DNA from: Marinosulfonomonas sp.
Lineage (GTDB): Bacteria > Pseudomonadota > Alphaproteobacteria > Rhodobacterales > Rhodobacteraceae
NCBI GenBank assembly: GCA_026989405.1
Contig: JALSJL010000342.1
Span: 1 to 13,885 of the forward strand
DNA: 13,885 nucleotides
Reading direction: 5' to 3'
Below are positions 1-7,432 of the stretch, piece by piece. The number at the start of each line of letters is the position of its first letter. Positions within the stretch are counted from its first letter, which is position 1. The translations under genes were made by a program, and so were the position numbers. Under the pieces are notes generated by a model. The model was not told the DNA's origin, did not search any database, and was given only the letters and a program-made list of their open reading frames with translations.

Positions 1-594
1 GACATGAGCTTTTCCGAGGCCGCGAAACTGGCCTATGAAAACCGCGTCACCCTGTCGGCCACGGGGTTTTACAAGACACCCAAGATCGAATGGGACCGTA
101 TTTCAGGCCGCGGGCGACCATTTTTCTACTTCGCGTATGGCGCAGCCGTGACCGAATGCGTTCTGGACACCCTGACCGGCGAAAACCGCATATTGCGAGT
201 CGATATCCTGCATGACGTTGGCAATTCACTGAACCCGGCGATAGATATTGGCCAGATCGAGGGCGGTTTTGTGCAGGGCGCAGGCTGGCTGACAACAGAA
301 GAATTGGTGTGGGACGATCAGGGCCGGCTGCGCACGCATGCGCCCTCGACCTACAAGATCCCGGCGTGCTCGGATCGGCCAGAAGTGTTCAACGTGGCGC
401 TTTGGGATGGCGAAAATCGCGAGGCCACCATCTATCGCTCAAAGGCGGTCGGCGAGCCGCCATTCGTGCTCGGGATTTCGGCCTTCATGGCGCTTGCCGA
501 TGCAGTTGCGGCCTGTGGGGCCGGCCAGGCGGATTTGCGCGCGCCGGCCACGGCACAAGCGGTTCTGGATGCAATATCGCGAGCGCGGTCGTGA
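1..594 (+). CDS. xdhB: Xanthine dehydrogenase molybdenum-binding subunit, C-terminal part (5' truncated by window)
   Basis: The large subunit of bacterial xanthine dehydrogenase carries the molybdopterin site that hydroxylates hypoxanthine and xanthine to urate in the cytoplasm. Only the last 197 or so residues are here; the frame is open at base 1, so the true start lies upstream and the ATG at base 4 is internal. Visible family motifs are FAYGAAVTE, then DVGNSLNPAIDIGQIEGGFV (about bases 208-267) followed by QGAGWLTTEEL, and AVGEPPF with its Glu at 454-456. That Glu matches the catalytic base of the xanthine oxidase family (Glu1261 in the bovine enzyme, Glu730 in Rhodobacter capsulatus XdhB, from memory). 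The stop codon overlaps the GTG start of xdhC, as expected for an xdhABC operon. xdhA, with the FeS and FAD domains, is presumably upstream. I am confident of the family and fairly confident of xdhB over other Mo-hydroxylases, because xdhC and a purine-type importer follow. Confidence 0.93.
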   Translation, partial: DMSFSEAAKLAYENRVTLSATGFYKTPKIEWDRISGRGRPFFYFAYGAAVTECVLDTLTGENRILRVDILHDVGNSLNPAIDIGQIEGGFVQGAGWLTTEELVWDDQGRLRTHAPSTYKIPACSDRPEVFNVALWDGENREATIYRSKAVGEPPFVLGISAFMALADAVAACGAGQADLRAPATAQAVLDAISRARS

Positions 595-1532
595 GCTTCG
601 ATCTGGAAGAATTGCGCGCGCTCGTACGCATGCACGGGCGCGTTGCGCGCGTGGTTGTTGCTGCGACCAAGGGGTCGGCTCCACGCGAATGCGGCGCGGC
701 AATGGTGGTTTGGGAAGGCGGGCAGTCAGGCACGATCGGCGGCGGCGCGCTGGAATTGGAGGCCGCGCGGCGTGCACGGTGTTTTCACGACTGGTTGGAC
801 ACCACGGCGCTTGGACCGGGCCTTGGCCAATGCTGCGGCGGAAGCGTTACCCTGCTGTCAGAAGTTTTTGATGATGCGCGCCTGTCCGAGATAAACGGGC
901 CGGCCTTTGTGCGCCGTGTTCGGGGCGACCGCGACATGCCGCTGAAGCTGAAAAAAATGCTGTCGGACCACAAGAGTGGGCGTGATGCGATTGTCTCGAT
1001 GCTTGCCGAGGGTTGGATGATCGAGCCAATCAGCGCAGCGCAGCGCCCACTCTGGATATACGGCGCCGGCCATGTCGGGCGCGCCGTTGTCAACGTGCTC
1101 GCACCACTTCCGGGCCTGGCAATCACCTGGATCGACAGCGATCAGGCTCGGTTTCCGGGAAGCGTGCCTGAAAACGTGACGCAGTTGGTCAGCCGCAACC
1201 CGGCTGATGCCGTCAATCATGCCCCGGTCACGGCCGGGCATCTGATTTTCACATACAGCCATGCCATCGACCTGGAAATCTGCCATCGGTTGCTGGGCCA
1301 CGGATTTCGCTCGGCCGGGTTGATCGGCTCAAAGACCAAATGGGCGCGATTTCGAAAACGTCTGAAAGAGCTGGGCCATACGGATGAACAGATCGCGCGG
1401 ATCACCTGCCCCATTGGCAGGCCCGAACTGGGCAAACACCCACAGGCGATTGCCGTGGGCGTCGCTGCCGACCTCCTGGATAAACTGGCGCATGCCGGAT
1501 CGGAATTGAACATGGGCGGAGTGAGCGGATGA
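591..1532 (+). CDS. xdhC: Xanthine dehydrogenase accessory protein XdhC
   Basis: XdhC binds the molybdenum cofactor, supports its sulfuration and hands it to XdhB; it is not part of the finished enzyme. I start it at the GTG at 591, whose TGA overlaps the xdhB stop. The open frame runs further upstream, but only as antifamily sequence inside xdhB. The product is 313 residues, normal for the family. The N-terminal XdhC/CoxI domain has KGSAPRECGAAMV (residues 27-39), TIGGGALE and GQCCGGSV with a Cys pair at 81-82; cysteines in this region have been tied to Mo-cofactor binding in R. capsulatus. The C-terminal Rossmann domain opens with YGAGHVG (Gly158-Gly163) and continues with TWIDSD, SHAIDLEICH and GLIGSKTKWARF. 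The stop overlaps the next ATG (ATGA), which couples it to the transporter genes. Confidence 0.93.
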   Translation: MSFDLEELRALVRMHGRVARVVVAATKGSAPRECGAAMVVWEGGQSGTIGGGALELEAARRARCFHDWLDTTALGPGLGQCCGGSVTLLSEVFDDARLSEINGPAFVRRVRGDRDMPLKLKKMLSDHKSGRDAIVSMLAEGWMIEPISAAQRPLWIYGAGHVGRAVVNVLAPLPGLAITWIDSDQARFPGSVPENVTQLVSRNPADAVNHAPVTAGHLIFTYSHAIDLEICHRLLGHGFRSAGLIGSKTKWARFRKRLKELGHTDEQIARITCPIGRPELGKHPQAIAVGVAADLLDKLAHAGSELNMGGVSG

Positions 1533-3052
1533 ACGAACAACTTCTGATCGTGGACAGGCTGACCAAGGCATACCCCGGCGTGGTGGCCAACGACGCTGTC
1601 AGCTTCGGCGTCGCGCCAGGCGAAGTTCATGCGTTGCTGGGCGAAAATGGCGCGGGAAAATCGACGCTGGTCAAGATGATCTACGGATTGGTGCGCCCGG
1701 ATTCGGGCACCATGACCTGGAAAGGCGCACCCTACGAGCCGGGCAGCCCGCATGACGCGCGAAAAACCGGGATCGCCATGGTCTTCCAGCATTTCAGCCT
1801 GTTCGAAGCGCTGAATGTCGCCGAGAATGTGGCTCTGGGGATGGAGGACCCGCCGCCGATGGGACAATTGGCGGCGCGCATCCGCGAGGTCAGCACGCGT
1901 TACGGACTGCCGCTGGACCCGGTGCGCCTGGTCGGGGAACTGAGCGCCGGCGAGCGGCAGCGTGTCGAGATCATCCGCTGCCTGTTGCAGGATCCGAAAT
2001 TGCTGATCATGGACGAGCCAACATCGGTGTTGACCCCCCAGGAAGTGGAAATCCTGTTTGAAACCCTGCGCAAGTTGAGCGCTGAAGGAACTGCCATTCT
2101 CTATATATCCCATAAGCTTGAGGAAATCCGGTCGCTTTGCGATGCCGCCACGATCCTGCGGTTGGGCAAGGTTGTTGGCACCTGCGATCCGCGCGAAAAA
2201 TCGGCGCGGGAACTGGCCGAGTTGATGGTCGGGCAAACATTGCACACACCGACTCGTGAATCGGCAGACGTGGGGGACGTGGTGCTTGATATCGACGGGC
2301 TGAGCCTCGAGTCGGCCAACCCCTTTGGCACGCCGTTGAAAAACATAAACCTCAAGGTGCGTGCAGGTGAGGTCGTGGGTATCGGTGGCGTGGCCGGGAA
2401 CGGGCAGGATGAATTGCTGGCGGCGCTCTCCGGCGAACTGCCATCGCATCCCACCGCAATTCGGCTGCGCGGGCAGGATGTCGGGGACCTGGGGCCGAAC
2501 CCGCGCCGCGCGCTGGGGCTGTTGGCGGCACCCGAAGAACGGCTGGGCCATGCCGCGGCCCCCGACATGTCGCTCACCGAAAACGCGGCCTTGACCGGCA
2601 CGATCCGCGAGCATCTGGCAGACAATGGGTTCATCAAATGGGGCAAGGCGCGGACTTTTGCGCAGGCCATCATCCGGGATTTCGACGTGCGCACTCCTGG
2701 CCCGGAAAACGTCGCCCGCTCTCTTTCCGGTGGCAACCTGCAAAAATTCGTGATCGGGCGTGAGGTCCTGCAGCGCCCGGATGTTCTGGTCGTCAACCAG
2801 CCGACATGGGGGGTCGACGCCTCGGCGGCAGCTGATATCCGGCAGGCTCTGCTTGATCTGGCAGCCAAGGGTGCAGCGGTGATCTGCATCAGCCAGGACC
2901 TTGATGAACTGATGGAAATCTCGGACCGGTTCGCCGCATTGAACGAGGGGCGACTGAGCGAGACCAGGCCCGCGCGCGAACTGAGCATCGAAGAAATCGG
3001 CCTCATGATGGGCGGTGCACACGGAATGGAGGTCGCCCATGTTCAGGCTTGA
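1529..3052 (+). CDS. ABC transporter ATP-binding protein, tandem two-domain, BMP/nucleoside family
   Basis: This is the ATPase that drives the importer made by the next three genes, probably taking up purine nucleosides or nucleobases. The 507-residue protein has two fused ABC domains. The first is complete: Walker A GENGAGKST at 38-46, Q-loop FQHFSLF, signature LSAGERQ at 138-144, and Walker B LLIMDEP at 158-164 with SHKLEE after it. The second is degenerate: GGVAGNGQD (286-294) lacks the Walker A Lys, the signature LSGGNLQK (from 399) is intact, and Walker B reads VLVVNQPTWGVD with NQ in place of DE. Such asymmetry is normal for sugar and nucleoside ATPases of the RbsA/YufO type, so it is not a defect. 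Its start overlaps the xdhC stop, and its last 14 bases overlap the permease gene. The substrate is inferred from xdhBC upstream and the PnrA-like binding protein downstream. Confidence 0.93.
   Translation: MNEQLLIVDRLTKAYPGVVANDAVSFGVAPGEVHALLGENGAGKSTLVKMIYGLVRPDSGTMTWKGAPYEPGSPHDARKTGIAMVFQHFSLFEALNVAENVALGMEDPPPMGQLAARIREVSTRYGLPLDPVRLVGELSAGERQRVEIIRCLLQDPKLLIMDEPTSVLTPQEVEILFETLRKLSAEGTAILYISHKLEEIRSLCDAATILRLGKVVGTCDPREKSARELAELMVGQTLHTPTRESADVGDVVLDIDGLSLESANPFGTPLKNINLKVRAGEVVGIGGVAGNGQDELLAALSGELPSHPTAIRLRGQDVGDLGPNPRRALGLLAAPEERLGHAAAPDMSLTENAALTGTIREHLADNGFIKWGKARTFAQAIIRDFDVRTPGPENVARSLSGGNLQKFVIGREVLQRPDVLVVNQPTWGVDASAAADIRQALLDLAAKGAAVICISQDLDELMEISDRFAALNEGRLSETRPARELSIEEIGLMMGGAHGMEVAHVQA
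3028..3032 (+). promoter_or_regulatory. Ribosome binding site that fixes the permease-1 start
   Basis: GGAGG lies inside the 3' end of the ATPase gene, 6 bases before the ATG at 3039. It favours that ATG over the in-frame GTG at 3015, which would add eight residues and has no comparable site. Confidence 0.7.
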
Positions 3053-4121
3053 AAAACGCCCGGCTCCGTCGCGCTTCTGGACGGCCTCGACGCCTGTGCT
3101 CGCTGTCGTTCTGACAATGCTGGCCGGGGGGGCGATGTTTGCCTTTCTCGGAACCGACCCGCTTGCAGCGATCCGCACGATTTTCTGGGATCCGATCTTT
3201 GGCGAGTTCGCGTTTTACTATCGCGGGCAGTTGCTGGTGAAGGCTGCGCCTCTGATTCTGATTGCCATCGGTCTGTCGCTGGGGTTTCGGGCCGGGATCT
3301 GGAATATCGGGGCTGAGGGCCAGTATATCATCGGCGCCATCAGTGGCGCAGCATTCGGACTGGCGTTCTATCCGAGCGAAAGCATTCTGCTGTTTCCGGC
3401 CATGATCGTCGCCGGAGCGCTGGGGGGATGGCTGTGGGCGATGATCCCCGCGATCCTGAAAACCAGGTTCAATACCAATGAGATACTGGTGTCACTGATG
3501 CTGGTGTATGTGGCCGAGGCGATGCTTGCCTCGGTCTCGTCGGGGCTATTGCGCAACCCGGACGGCCTGGGGTTTCCGGGCAGCCGGAACTTCAAGGATT
3601 ATCCGGCAGCGCATAACAATTTCCTGATCGAAAGCGCAGGTGTGCATTGGGGGGTCGTAACAGCGATATTGGCCGTGATATTCGCCTATGCCCTGCTGAA
3701 CCGGCATTTGCTGGGCTTCCAGATACGTCTGACCGGCGCAGCTCCCAAGGCCGCAAGGTTTGCTGGCGTAAACCCGTCAATGCTGGTCGTCATCTGCATG
3801 GGAATATCCGGTGCCCTTGCCGGGCTTGCGGGCATGTTTGAAGTCACGGGGCCGGCCGGGCAGATCAGCATCGACTTCAATTCCAACTACGGTTTCACGG
3901 CGATCATCGTGGCCTTTCTCGGGCGGCTGAACCCCATTGGCGTGATGCTGGCTGGGTTGCTGATGGCCCTGACTTACGTTGGCGGCGATGCGGCCGCATC
4001 GACCCTTGGCCTGCCGGGTGCGGCCATCCAGTTGCTGCAGGGAATGCTGCTGTTTTTCCTGCTCGCGGTCGATGTGCTCGCCAACTTCAAGATTCGCTTC
4101 GGCAAGACGGAGGCCGCGTGA
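3039..4121 (+). CDS. ABC transporter permease, BMP/nucleoside importer (first subunit)
   Basis: This is an inner-membrane subunit of the importer, 360 residues from the ATG at 3039, chosen for its GGAGG site. A cytoplasmic N-terminus (MFRLEKRPAPSRFW) leads into a hydrophobic helix, and long apolar segments follow to the end. The family pattern of BPD_transp_2 permeases is visible: LSLGFRAGIWNIGAEGQYIIG, with the conserved NIGAEGQ loop, FNTNEILVSLML, and AAPKAARFAGV followed by GISGALAGLAGMFEV. Proteins of this arrangement are relatives of YufP/NupB and of the guanosine and purine transport systems. It pairs with the second, shorter permease downstream to form a heterodimeric channel. It overlaps the ATPase gene by 14 bases, and its own stop TGA shares one base with the next ATG, so translation is coupled across all three. 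Confidence 0.92.
   Translation: MFRLEKRPAPSRFWTASTPVLAVVLTMLAGGAMFAFLGTDPLAAIRTIFWDPIFGEFAFYYRGQLLVKAAPLILIAIGLSLGFRAGIWNIGAEGQYIIGAISGAAFGLAFYPSESILLFPAMIVAGALGGWLWAMIPAILKTRFNTNEILVSLMLVYVAEAMLASVSSGLLRNPDGLGFPGSRNFKDYPAAHNNFLIESAGVHWGVVTAILAVIFAYALLNRHLLGFQIRLTGAAPKAARFAGVNPSMLVVICMGISGALAGLAGMFEVTGPAGQISIDFNSNYGFTAIIVAFLGRLNPIGVMLAGLLMALTYVGGDAAASTLGLPGAAIQLLQGMLLFFLLAVDVLANFKIRFGKTEAA
4109..4113 (+). promoter_or_regulatory. Ribosome binding site that fixes the permease-2 start
   Basis: GGAGG in the last codons of permease 1 is 7 bases from the ATG at 4121. This spacing suits ATG 4121 better than the adjacent GTG at 4118, which is only 4 bases away. Confidence 0.6.
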
Positions 4122-5053
4122 TGGACCTGTCCTCAATCAACCCGCTGGTTCTACTGGCCTCGATCATGGTGGCATCGACACCGATCCTGCTTGCAGCTCT
4201 TGGCGAGATGGTGACCGAAAAATCGGGTGTGCTCAATCTTGGCGTCGAAGGCATGATGATTACCGGTGCCGTCTGCGGCTTCGTCATTGCGGTGGAAACC
4301 GGAAGCCCGCTGCTCGGGTTCGTCGGCGCGGCCCTGGGCGGCGCGGTCTTGTCGCTGCTTTTTGGCCTGCTGACCCAGTACCTGTTGTCAAATCAGGTGG
4401 CATCCGGTCTCGCGCTGACACTGTTCGGGTTGGGGCTGTCGGCCTTGCTCGGGCAGAAATACATCGGGATCAAGGCCCCGCCGACCACCGACTTCGACGT
4501 GCCGCTGCTGGCGGACATCCCGGTGCTCGGGCCGATCCTGTTTCGCCATGACATGATGGTCTATTTCTCGATCGCGCTGGTCGCCCTGGTCTGGGCTGTG
4601 CTGAAGTTTACCCGCGCCGGGCTGATCCTGCGTGCGGTTGGCGAAAACCACGATGCGGCGCATGCGCTTGGTTACAAGGTTGTTCGCATCCGCATGGCCG
4701 CGATTGCCTTTGGCGGTGCGCTGGCCGGGCTGGGCGGGGCCTACATCAGCCTGATTCGCGTGCCGCAATGGACGGAAGGCATGACGGCAGGCGCCGGCTG
4801 GATCGCGCTGGCCATCGTGGTATTTGCCAGTTGGCGGCCATGGCGGGTCCTGCTGGGTGCGTATCTGTTCGGCGGAGTCACGGTCTTGCAACTGAATTTG
4901 CAGGCAGCTGGCGTCAACATACCCGTCGTCTACTTGTCGATGCTACCATATCTGGTAACAATACTGGTTCTGGTTATCATGTCGGCCAAACGTGGTCGTG
5001 CCGCTCTGGGCGCGCCTGCGGCCTTGGGCCGGATATTCCATGCCTCTGGTTAG
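4121..5053 (+). CDS. ABC transporter permease, BMP/nucleoside importer (second subunit)
   Basis: This is the second inner-membrane permease, 310 residues from ATG 4121, sharing one base with the stop of permease 1. An N-terminal helix (LVLLASIMVASTPILLAALG) leads to EMVTEKSGVLNLGVEGMMI, the signature loop of the shorter partner in BMP-type importers (YufQ/NupC-like). Further conserved stretches are VASGLALTLFGLGLSALLG, LILRAVGENHDAAHALG and AFGGALAGLGGAY followed by GWIALAIVVFASW. The GENPxAA-type loop (here GENHDAAHALG) is the region expected to contact the ATPase. There is a 54-base gap before the binding-protein gene. A basic C-terminus (SAKRGRAALGAPAALGRIF) should sit in the cytoplasm. 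Function is clear at family level; the substrate is inferred. Confidence 0.92.
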   Translation: MDLSSINPLVLLASIMVASTPILLAALGEMVTEKSGVLNLGVEGMMITGAVCGFVIAVETGSPLLGFVGAALGGAVLSLLFGLLTQYLLSNQVASGLALTLFGLGLSALLGQKYIGIKAPPTTDFDVPLLADIPVLGPILFRHDMMVYFSIALVALVWAVLKFTRAGLILRAVGENHDAAHALGYKVVRIRMAAIAFGGALAGLGGAYISLIRVPQWTEGMTAGAGWIALAIVVFASWRPWRVLLGAYLFGGVTVLQLNLQAAGVNIPVVYLSMLPYLVTILVLVIMSAKRGRAALGAPAALGRIFHASG

Positions 5054-5071
5054 AGGCTTTTGCTGCCAACC

Positions 5072-5086
5072 CGGGCGAGATGCCCG
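5072..5086 (+). other. Small intercistronic hairpin before the binding-protein gene
   Basis: CGGGC (5072-5076) and GCCCG (5082-5086) form a 5-bp all-GC stem with a GAGAT loop in the 54-base gap between permease 2 and the binding-protein gene. It ends 8 bases before the AAGGGAG ribosome site (5095-5101). No U-run follows, so it is not an intrinsic terminator. It could protect a processed 3' transcript, as seen for binding proteins of other ABC operons; that role is inference. Confidence 0.35.
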
Positions 5087-5107
5087 AACACTCGAAGGGA
5101 GAAACAC

Positions 5108-6181
5108 ATGAAATTCACATCAATTCTGACCGGAGCCGCCTTGGCGCTTGGTCTGGCCGGGGCGGCACTCGCTCAGGAAAAGACCAAGGTCGGTTTCATC
5201 TACGTTGGTCCCGTCGGCGACGGCGGTTGGACCTTTGAGCACGACCAGGGCCGCAAGGCCGTTGAAGAAGCCTTTGGCGACAAGGTTGAAACCGTGTTTC
5301 AGGAAAGTGTTCCCGAGGGCGCCGACGCCGAGCGCGCGATGACGCAGATGGCTTTGGGCGGTGCGAATATCATATTCGCCACATCCTTTGGTTATATGGA
5401 CCCGGTTCTGAACGTCGCGGCGAAGTTCCCGAATGTGAAATTCGAACATGCCACGGGCTTCAAGCGCGCCGACAATGTCTCGACCTATTCCGCCCGTTTC
5501 TACGAAGGGCGCGCGGTGCAAGGCACGATCGCCGGCCGCATGACCAAGACCAACAAGATCGGCTACATCGCGTCCTTCCCGATCCCCGAAGTCATCCGCG
5601 GCATCAACTCGGCCTATATCCACGCCAGGAAAGTCAACCCTGATGTCGAATTCTCGGTCGTCTGGGTCTACACATGGTTCGACCCCGCCAAGGAAGCCGA
5701 CGCGGCCAATGCGCTGATCGAGCAGGGCGCCGACGTGATCTTGCAACACACGGACTCGACCGCCCCCCAGGCTGCCGCGGAAAAAGCCGGAAACGTCATC
5801 ACATTCGGACAAGCCTCGGATATGGCGGAGTATGCGCCGTTGCCACGGGTTTCGTCGATCATCGACAACTGGGGCCCATACTATATTGCCCGCGTTCAGG
5901 CTGTCATGGACGGCACATGGGAAAGCACGGACACATGGGATGGCATCGGGCCGGGCATGGTGAAAATCGGCGAGATTTCCAGCGCGGTGCCGGCTGATGT
6001 GAAAGCCGAGGCGGAAGCCCTGCGCGATGCCATTGCCGCAGGCGAATACCACCCGTTCACCGGCCCCTTGAAGAAGCAGGACGGTTCGGACTGGCTGGCT
6101 GAAGGTGAAACGGCCGACGATGGCACGCTGGCTGGCATGAACTTTTACGTCGAGGGTCTGTCGGGCGACATTCCGAACTGA
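5108..6181 (+). CDS. BMP family (PnrA-like) substrate-binding protein of the purine/nucleoside importer
   Basis: This is the periplasmic receptor that delivers ligand to the importer. It is 357 residues from ATG 5108, chosen because AAGGGAG sits 6 bases upstream and a textbook signal peptide follows: MK, then a hydrophobic core (ILTGAALALGLAGAALA), with likely cleavage after Ala22 (ALA|Q). There is no lipobox Cys, so it is soluble rather than a lipoprotein. The mature part begins KVGFIYVGPVGDGGWTFEHD, the Bmp/PnrA opening in which aromatic and acidic residues line a purine pocket. Later come ATSFGYMDPVLNVAAKFP, HATGF, YEGRAVQGTIAG, IGYIASFPIPEVIRGINS, GADVILQHTDSTAP and DNWGPYYI. Family members bind nucleosides or nucleobases; xdhBC in the same operon suggests a hypoxanthine, xanthine or guanosine-type ligand. 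That choice is inference. The gene is last in the operon and is followed by a strong terminator. Confidence 0.93.
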   Translation: MKFTSILTGAALALGLAGAALAQEKTKVGFIYVGPVGDGGWTFEHDQGRKAVEEAFGDKVETVFQESVPEGADAERAMTQMALGGANIIFATSFGYMDPVLNVAAKFPNVKFEHATGFKRADNVSTYSARFYEGRAVQGTIAGRMTKTNKIGYIASFPIPEVIRGINSAYIHARKVNPDVEFSVVWVYTWFDPAKEADAANALIEQGADVILQHTDSTAPQAAAEKAGNVITFGQASDMAEYAPLPRVSSIIDNWGPYYIARVQAVMDGTWESTDTWDGIGPGMVKIGEISSAVPADVKAEAEALRDAIAAGEYHPFTGPLKKQDGSDWLAEGETADDGTLAGMNFYVEGLSGDIPN

Positions 6182-6353
6182 TCCACTGGGGCCACTCATC
6201 GGCTCTGCCGAGCCTCTTCGTTGCCGCTTCGCTGAGCGCGGAGTGCCCGGCAGGGAACGACAAGCGGCACGAAATCGGCCCGGGCACCTGCCCGGGCCTT
6301 TCTCTTTGCGCCATGCTGTGAAAGAAAAGGCGCCAGTTTGAGGAACCGGGTTC
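6182..6353 (+). ncRNA. Highly structured intergenic RNA region (3' UTR, sRNA or leader candidate)
   Basis: No ORF is supported in these 172 bases. Read as RNA it folds well. GGCTC (6201-6205) pairs with GAGCC (6210-6214) over a TGCC loop. TTCGT, one bulged T, and GCCGCTT (6217-6229) pair with AAGCGGC and ACGAA (6262-6273), a 12-bp stem with one bulge that encloses 32 bases. A terminator hairpin follows at 6277-6298. In addition, GTGCCCGG (6243-6250) is complementary to CCGGGCAC (6280-6287), the left arm of the terminator, so an alternative fold could open it. It could be the 3' UTR of the importer operon, a small RNA processed from it, or a conditional leader of the oxidase gene at 6354. I do not recognise a known riboswitch class here. 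Confidence 0.35.
6277..6307 (+). terminator. Intrinsic terminator after the purine/importer operon
   Basis: GGCCCGGGC (6277-6285) and GCCCGGGCC (6290-6298) form a perfect 9-bp GC stem with an ACCT loop, followed directly by the T-rich run TTTCTCTTT (6299-6307). It lies 96 bases after the binding-protein stop and 46 bases before the oxidase ATG. Confidence 0.85.
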
Positions 6354-7430
6354 ATGTTTGATTTCCTGATCATCGGCGGCGGCATTGCCGGCGTTTCGGC
6401 AGCAGCACGGCTGTCGCATCTTGGCACGGTCGTTCTGCTAGAGGCCGAGGACGGGCTTGGCTATCACGCCTCGGGCCGATCCGCCGCGATGTTCGAGGAA
6501 ACCTATGGCTCACCCTCGACCATCGCACTGAACAAGGCCAGCAAACGCTACCACCAGACCGCCAACGGTGGTGTGCTCAGCCCACGCGGGCTGTTGCTGG
6601 TTGGCACCGAAGAAACCCGCGCGGCCTTTGCCCGCGACATGGTTGCGATGGCGATGGAGGAAATTTCGCTCGATGACGCCCGGCAAATGGTGCCGGTGCT
6701 GAACACCGATGTCGTGATCGAAACAGGCTACCATGGCGAAGCCTGGGACGTTGATACCGATCTTCTGATCCAGAACTTCGCCCGCGAACTGCGCGCCAAT
6801 GGCGGCAAGGTCCTGACCGGGTGTCAGGTCCAGAGCATTGAACGCACCGGCCCCGGCTGGATGGTGAACTCGGCAAATGGCGCAATGTCCGCCCGTATTC
6901 TCGTGAATGCGGCCGGCGCATGGGTCGACGCGATTGCCGAAATGGCCGGGATTGCGCCATTGGGATTTCAGCCCTTTCGGCGCTCGGTCGCGCGCATCCC
7001 CGCGCCCGGTGGCCTGGACCTGTCGAACTGGCCAATGATGTTTGGCCCGGGTGAAACCTGGTATGCCAAGCCCGATGCCGGAAAGCTGCTGGTGTCACCC
7101 GCCGACGAGACGCCGACTGAGCCCCATGATGCCTGGCCCGAAGACCTGACGCTGGCCGAGGGGTTGGCGCGATACGAAGCGGTGGTGACGGAACCTGTCA
7201 CGCGGCTTGACAGCAGCTGGGCCGGCCTGCGCACGTTTTCGCCCGACCGCTCGCTCGTTATCGGGCCGGACCCGCATGACCCGACCTTTGTCTGGAGCGC
7301 GGGCCAGGGCGGCTACGGTTTTCAGACCGCCCCCGCCGCCAGCCAGCTTCTGGCTGATGTTCTGGCCGGGCGCCCCGGTGAACTGGACAAGGCGACCCGA
7401 GCGGCCCTGTCGCCGGAACGCTTCGCCTGA
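6354..7430 (+). CDS. FAD-dependent D-amino-acid dehydrogenase/oxidase, DauA/DadA-like
   Basis: This is a flavoprotein of the D-amino-acid oxidase fold, 358 residues, probably oxidising an amino or imino acid at the membrane or in the cytoplasm. The dinucleotide motif is IIGGGIAG (residues 6-13), with Glu30 as the ribose-binding acid at the end of strand 2. GYHASGRSAAMFEETYG (36-52), VNAAGAWVDAIAEMAGI, PLGFQPFRRSVARI, WAGLRTFSPDRS and AGQGGYGFQTAPAA match Pseudomonas D-arginine dehydrogenase (DauA) closely, compared from memory. Two active-site positions differ: DauA His48 is Met46 here and DauA Glu87, which sets preference for arginine, is Leu80. Tyr53 is kept as Tyr51. Preference for D-arginine is therefore unlikely. 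Start ATG 6354 follows a modest AGGAACCGG site. The preceding terminator argues for its own promoter or a read-through arrangement. Confidence 0.85.
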   Translation: MFDFLIIGGGIAGVSAAARLSHLGTVVLLEAEDGLGYHASGRSAAMFEETYGSPSTIALNKASKRYHQTANGGVLSPRGLLLVGTEETRAAFARDMVAMAMEEISLDDARQMVPVLNTDVVIETGYHGEAWDVDTDLLIQNFARELRANGGKVLTGCQVQSIERTGPGWMVNSANGAMSARILVNAAGAWVDAIAEMAGIAPLGFQPFRRSVARIPAPGGLDLSNWPMMFGPGETWYAKPDAGKLLVSPADETPTEPHDAWPEDLTLAEGLARYEAVVTEPVTRLDSSWAGLRTFSPDRSLVIGPDPHDPTFVWSAGQGGYGFQTAPAASQLLADVLAGRPGELDKATRAALSPERFA

Positions 7431-7432
7431 CC

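Noticed and set aside
1529..3052. Second ATPase domain as a broken or pseudogenised site
   Set aside because: Loss of the Walker A Lys and DE in the second half is usual for RbsA/YufO-type tandem ATPases, so it is not a sign of decay.
1217..3178. Long 653-codon open frame on the - strand
   Set aside because: Antisense to xdhC and the ABC ATPase, crosses gene boundaries and has no recognisable domain; a GC-bias shadow.
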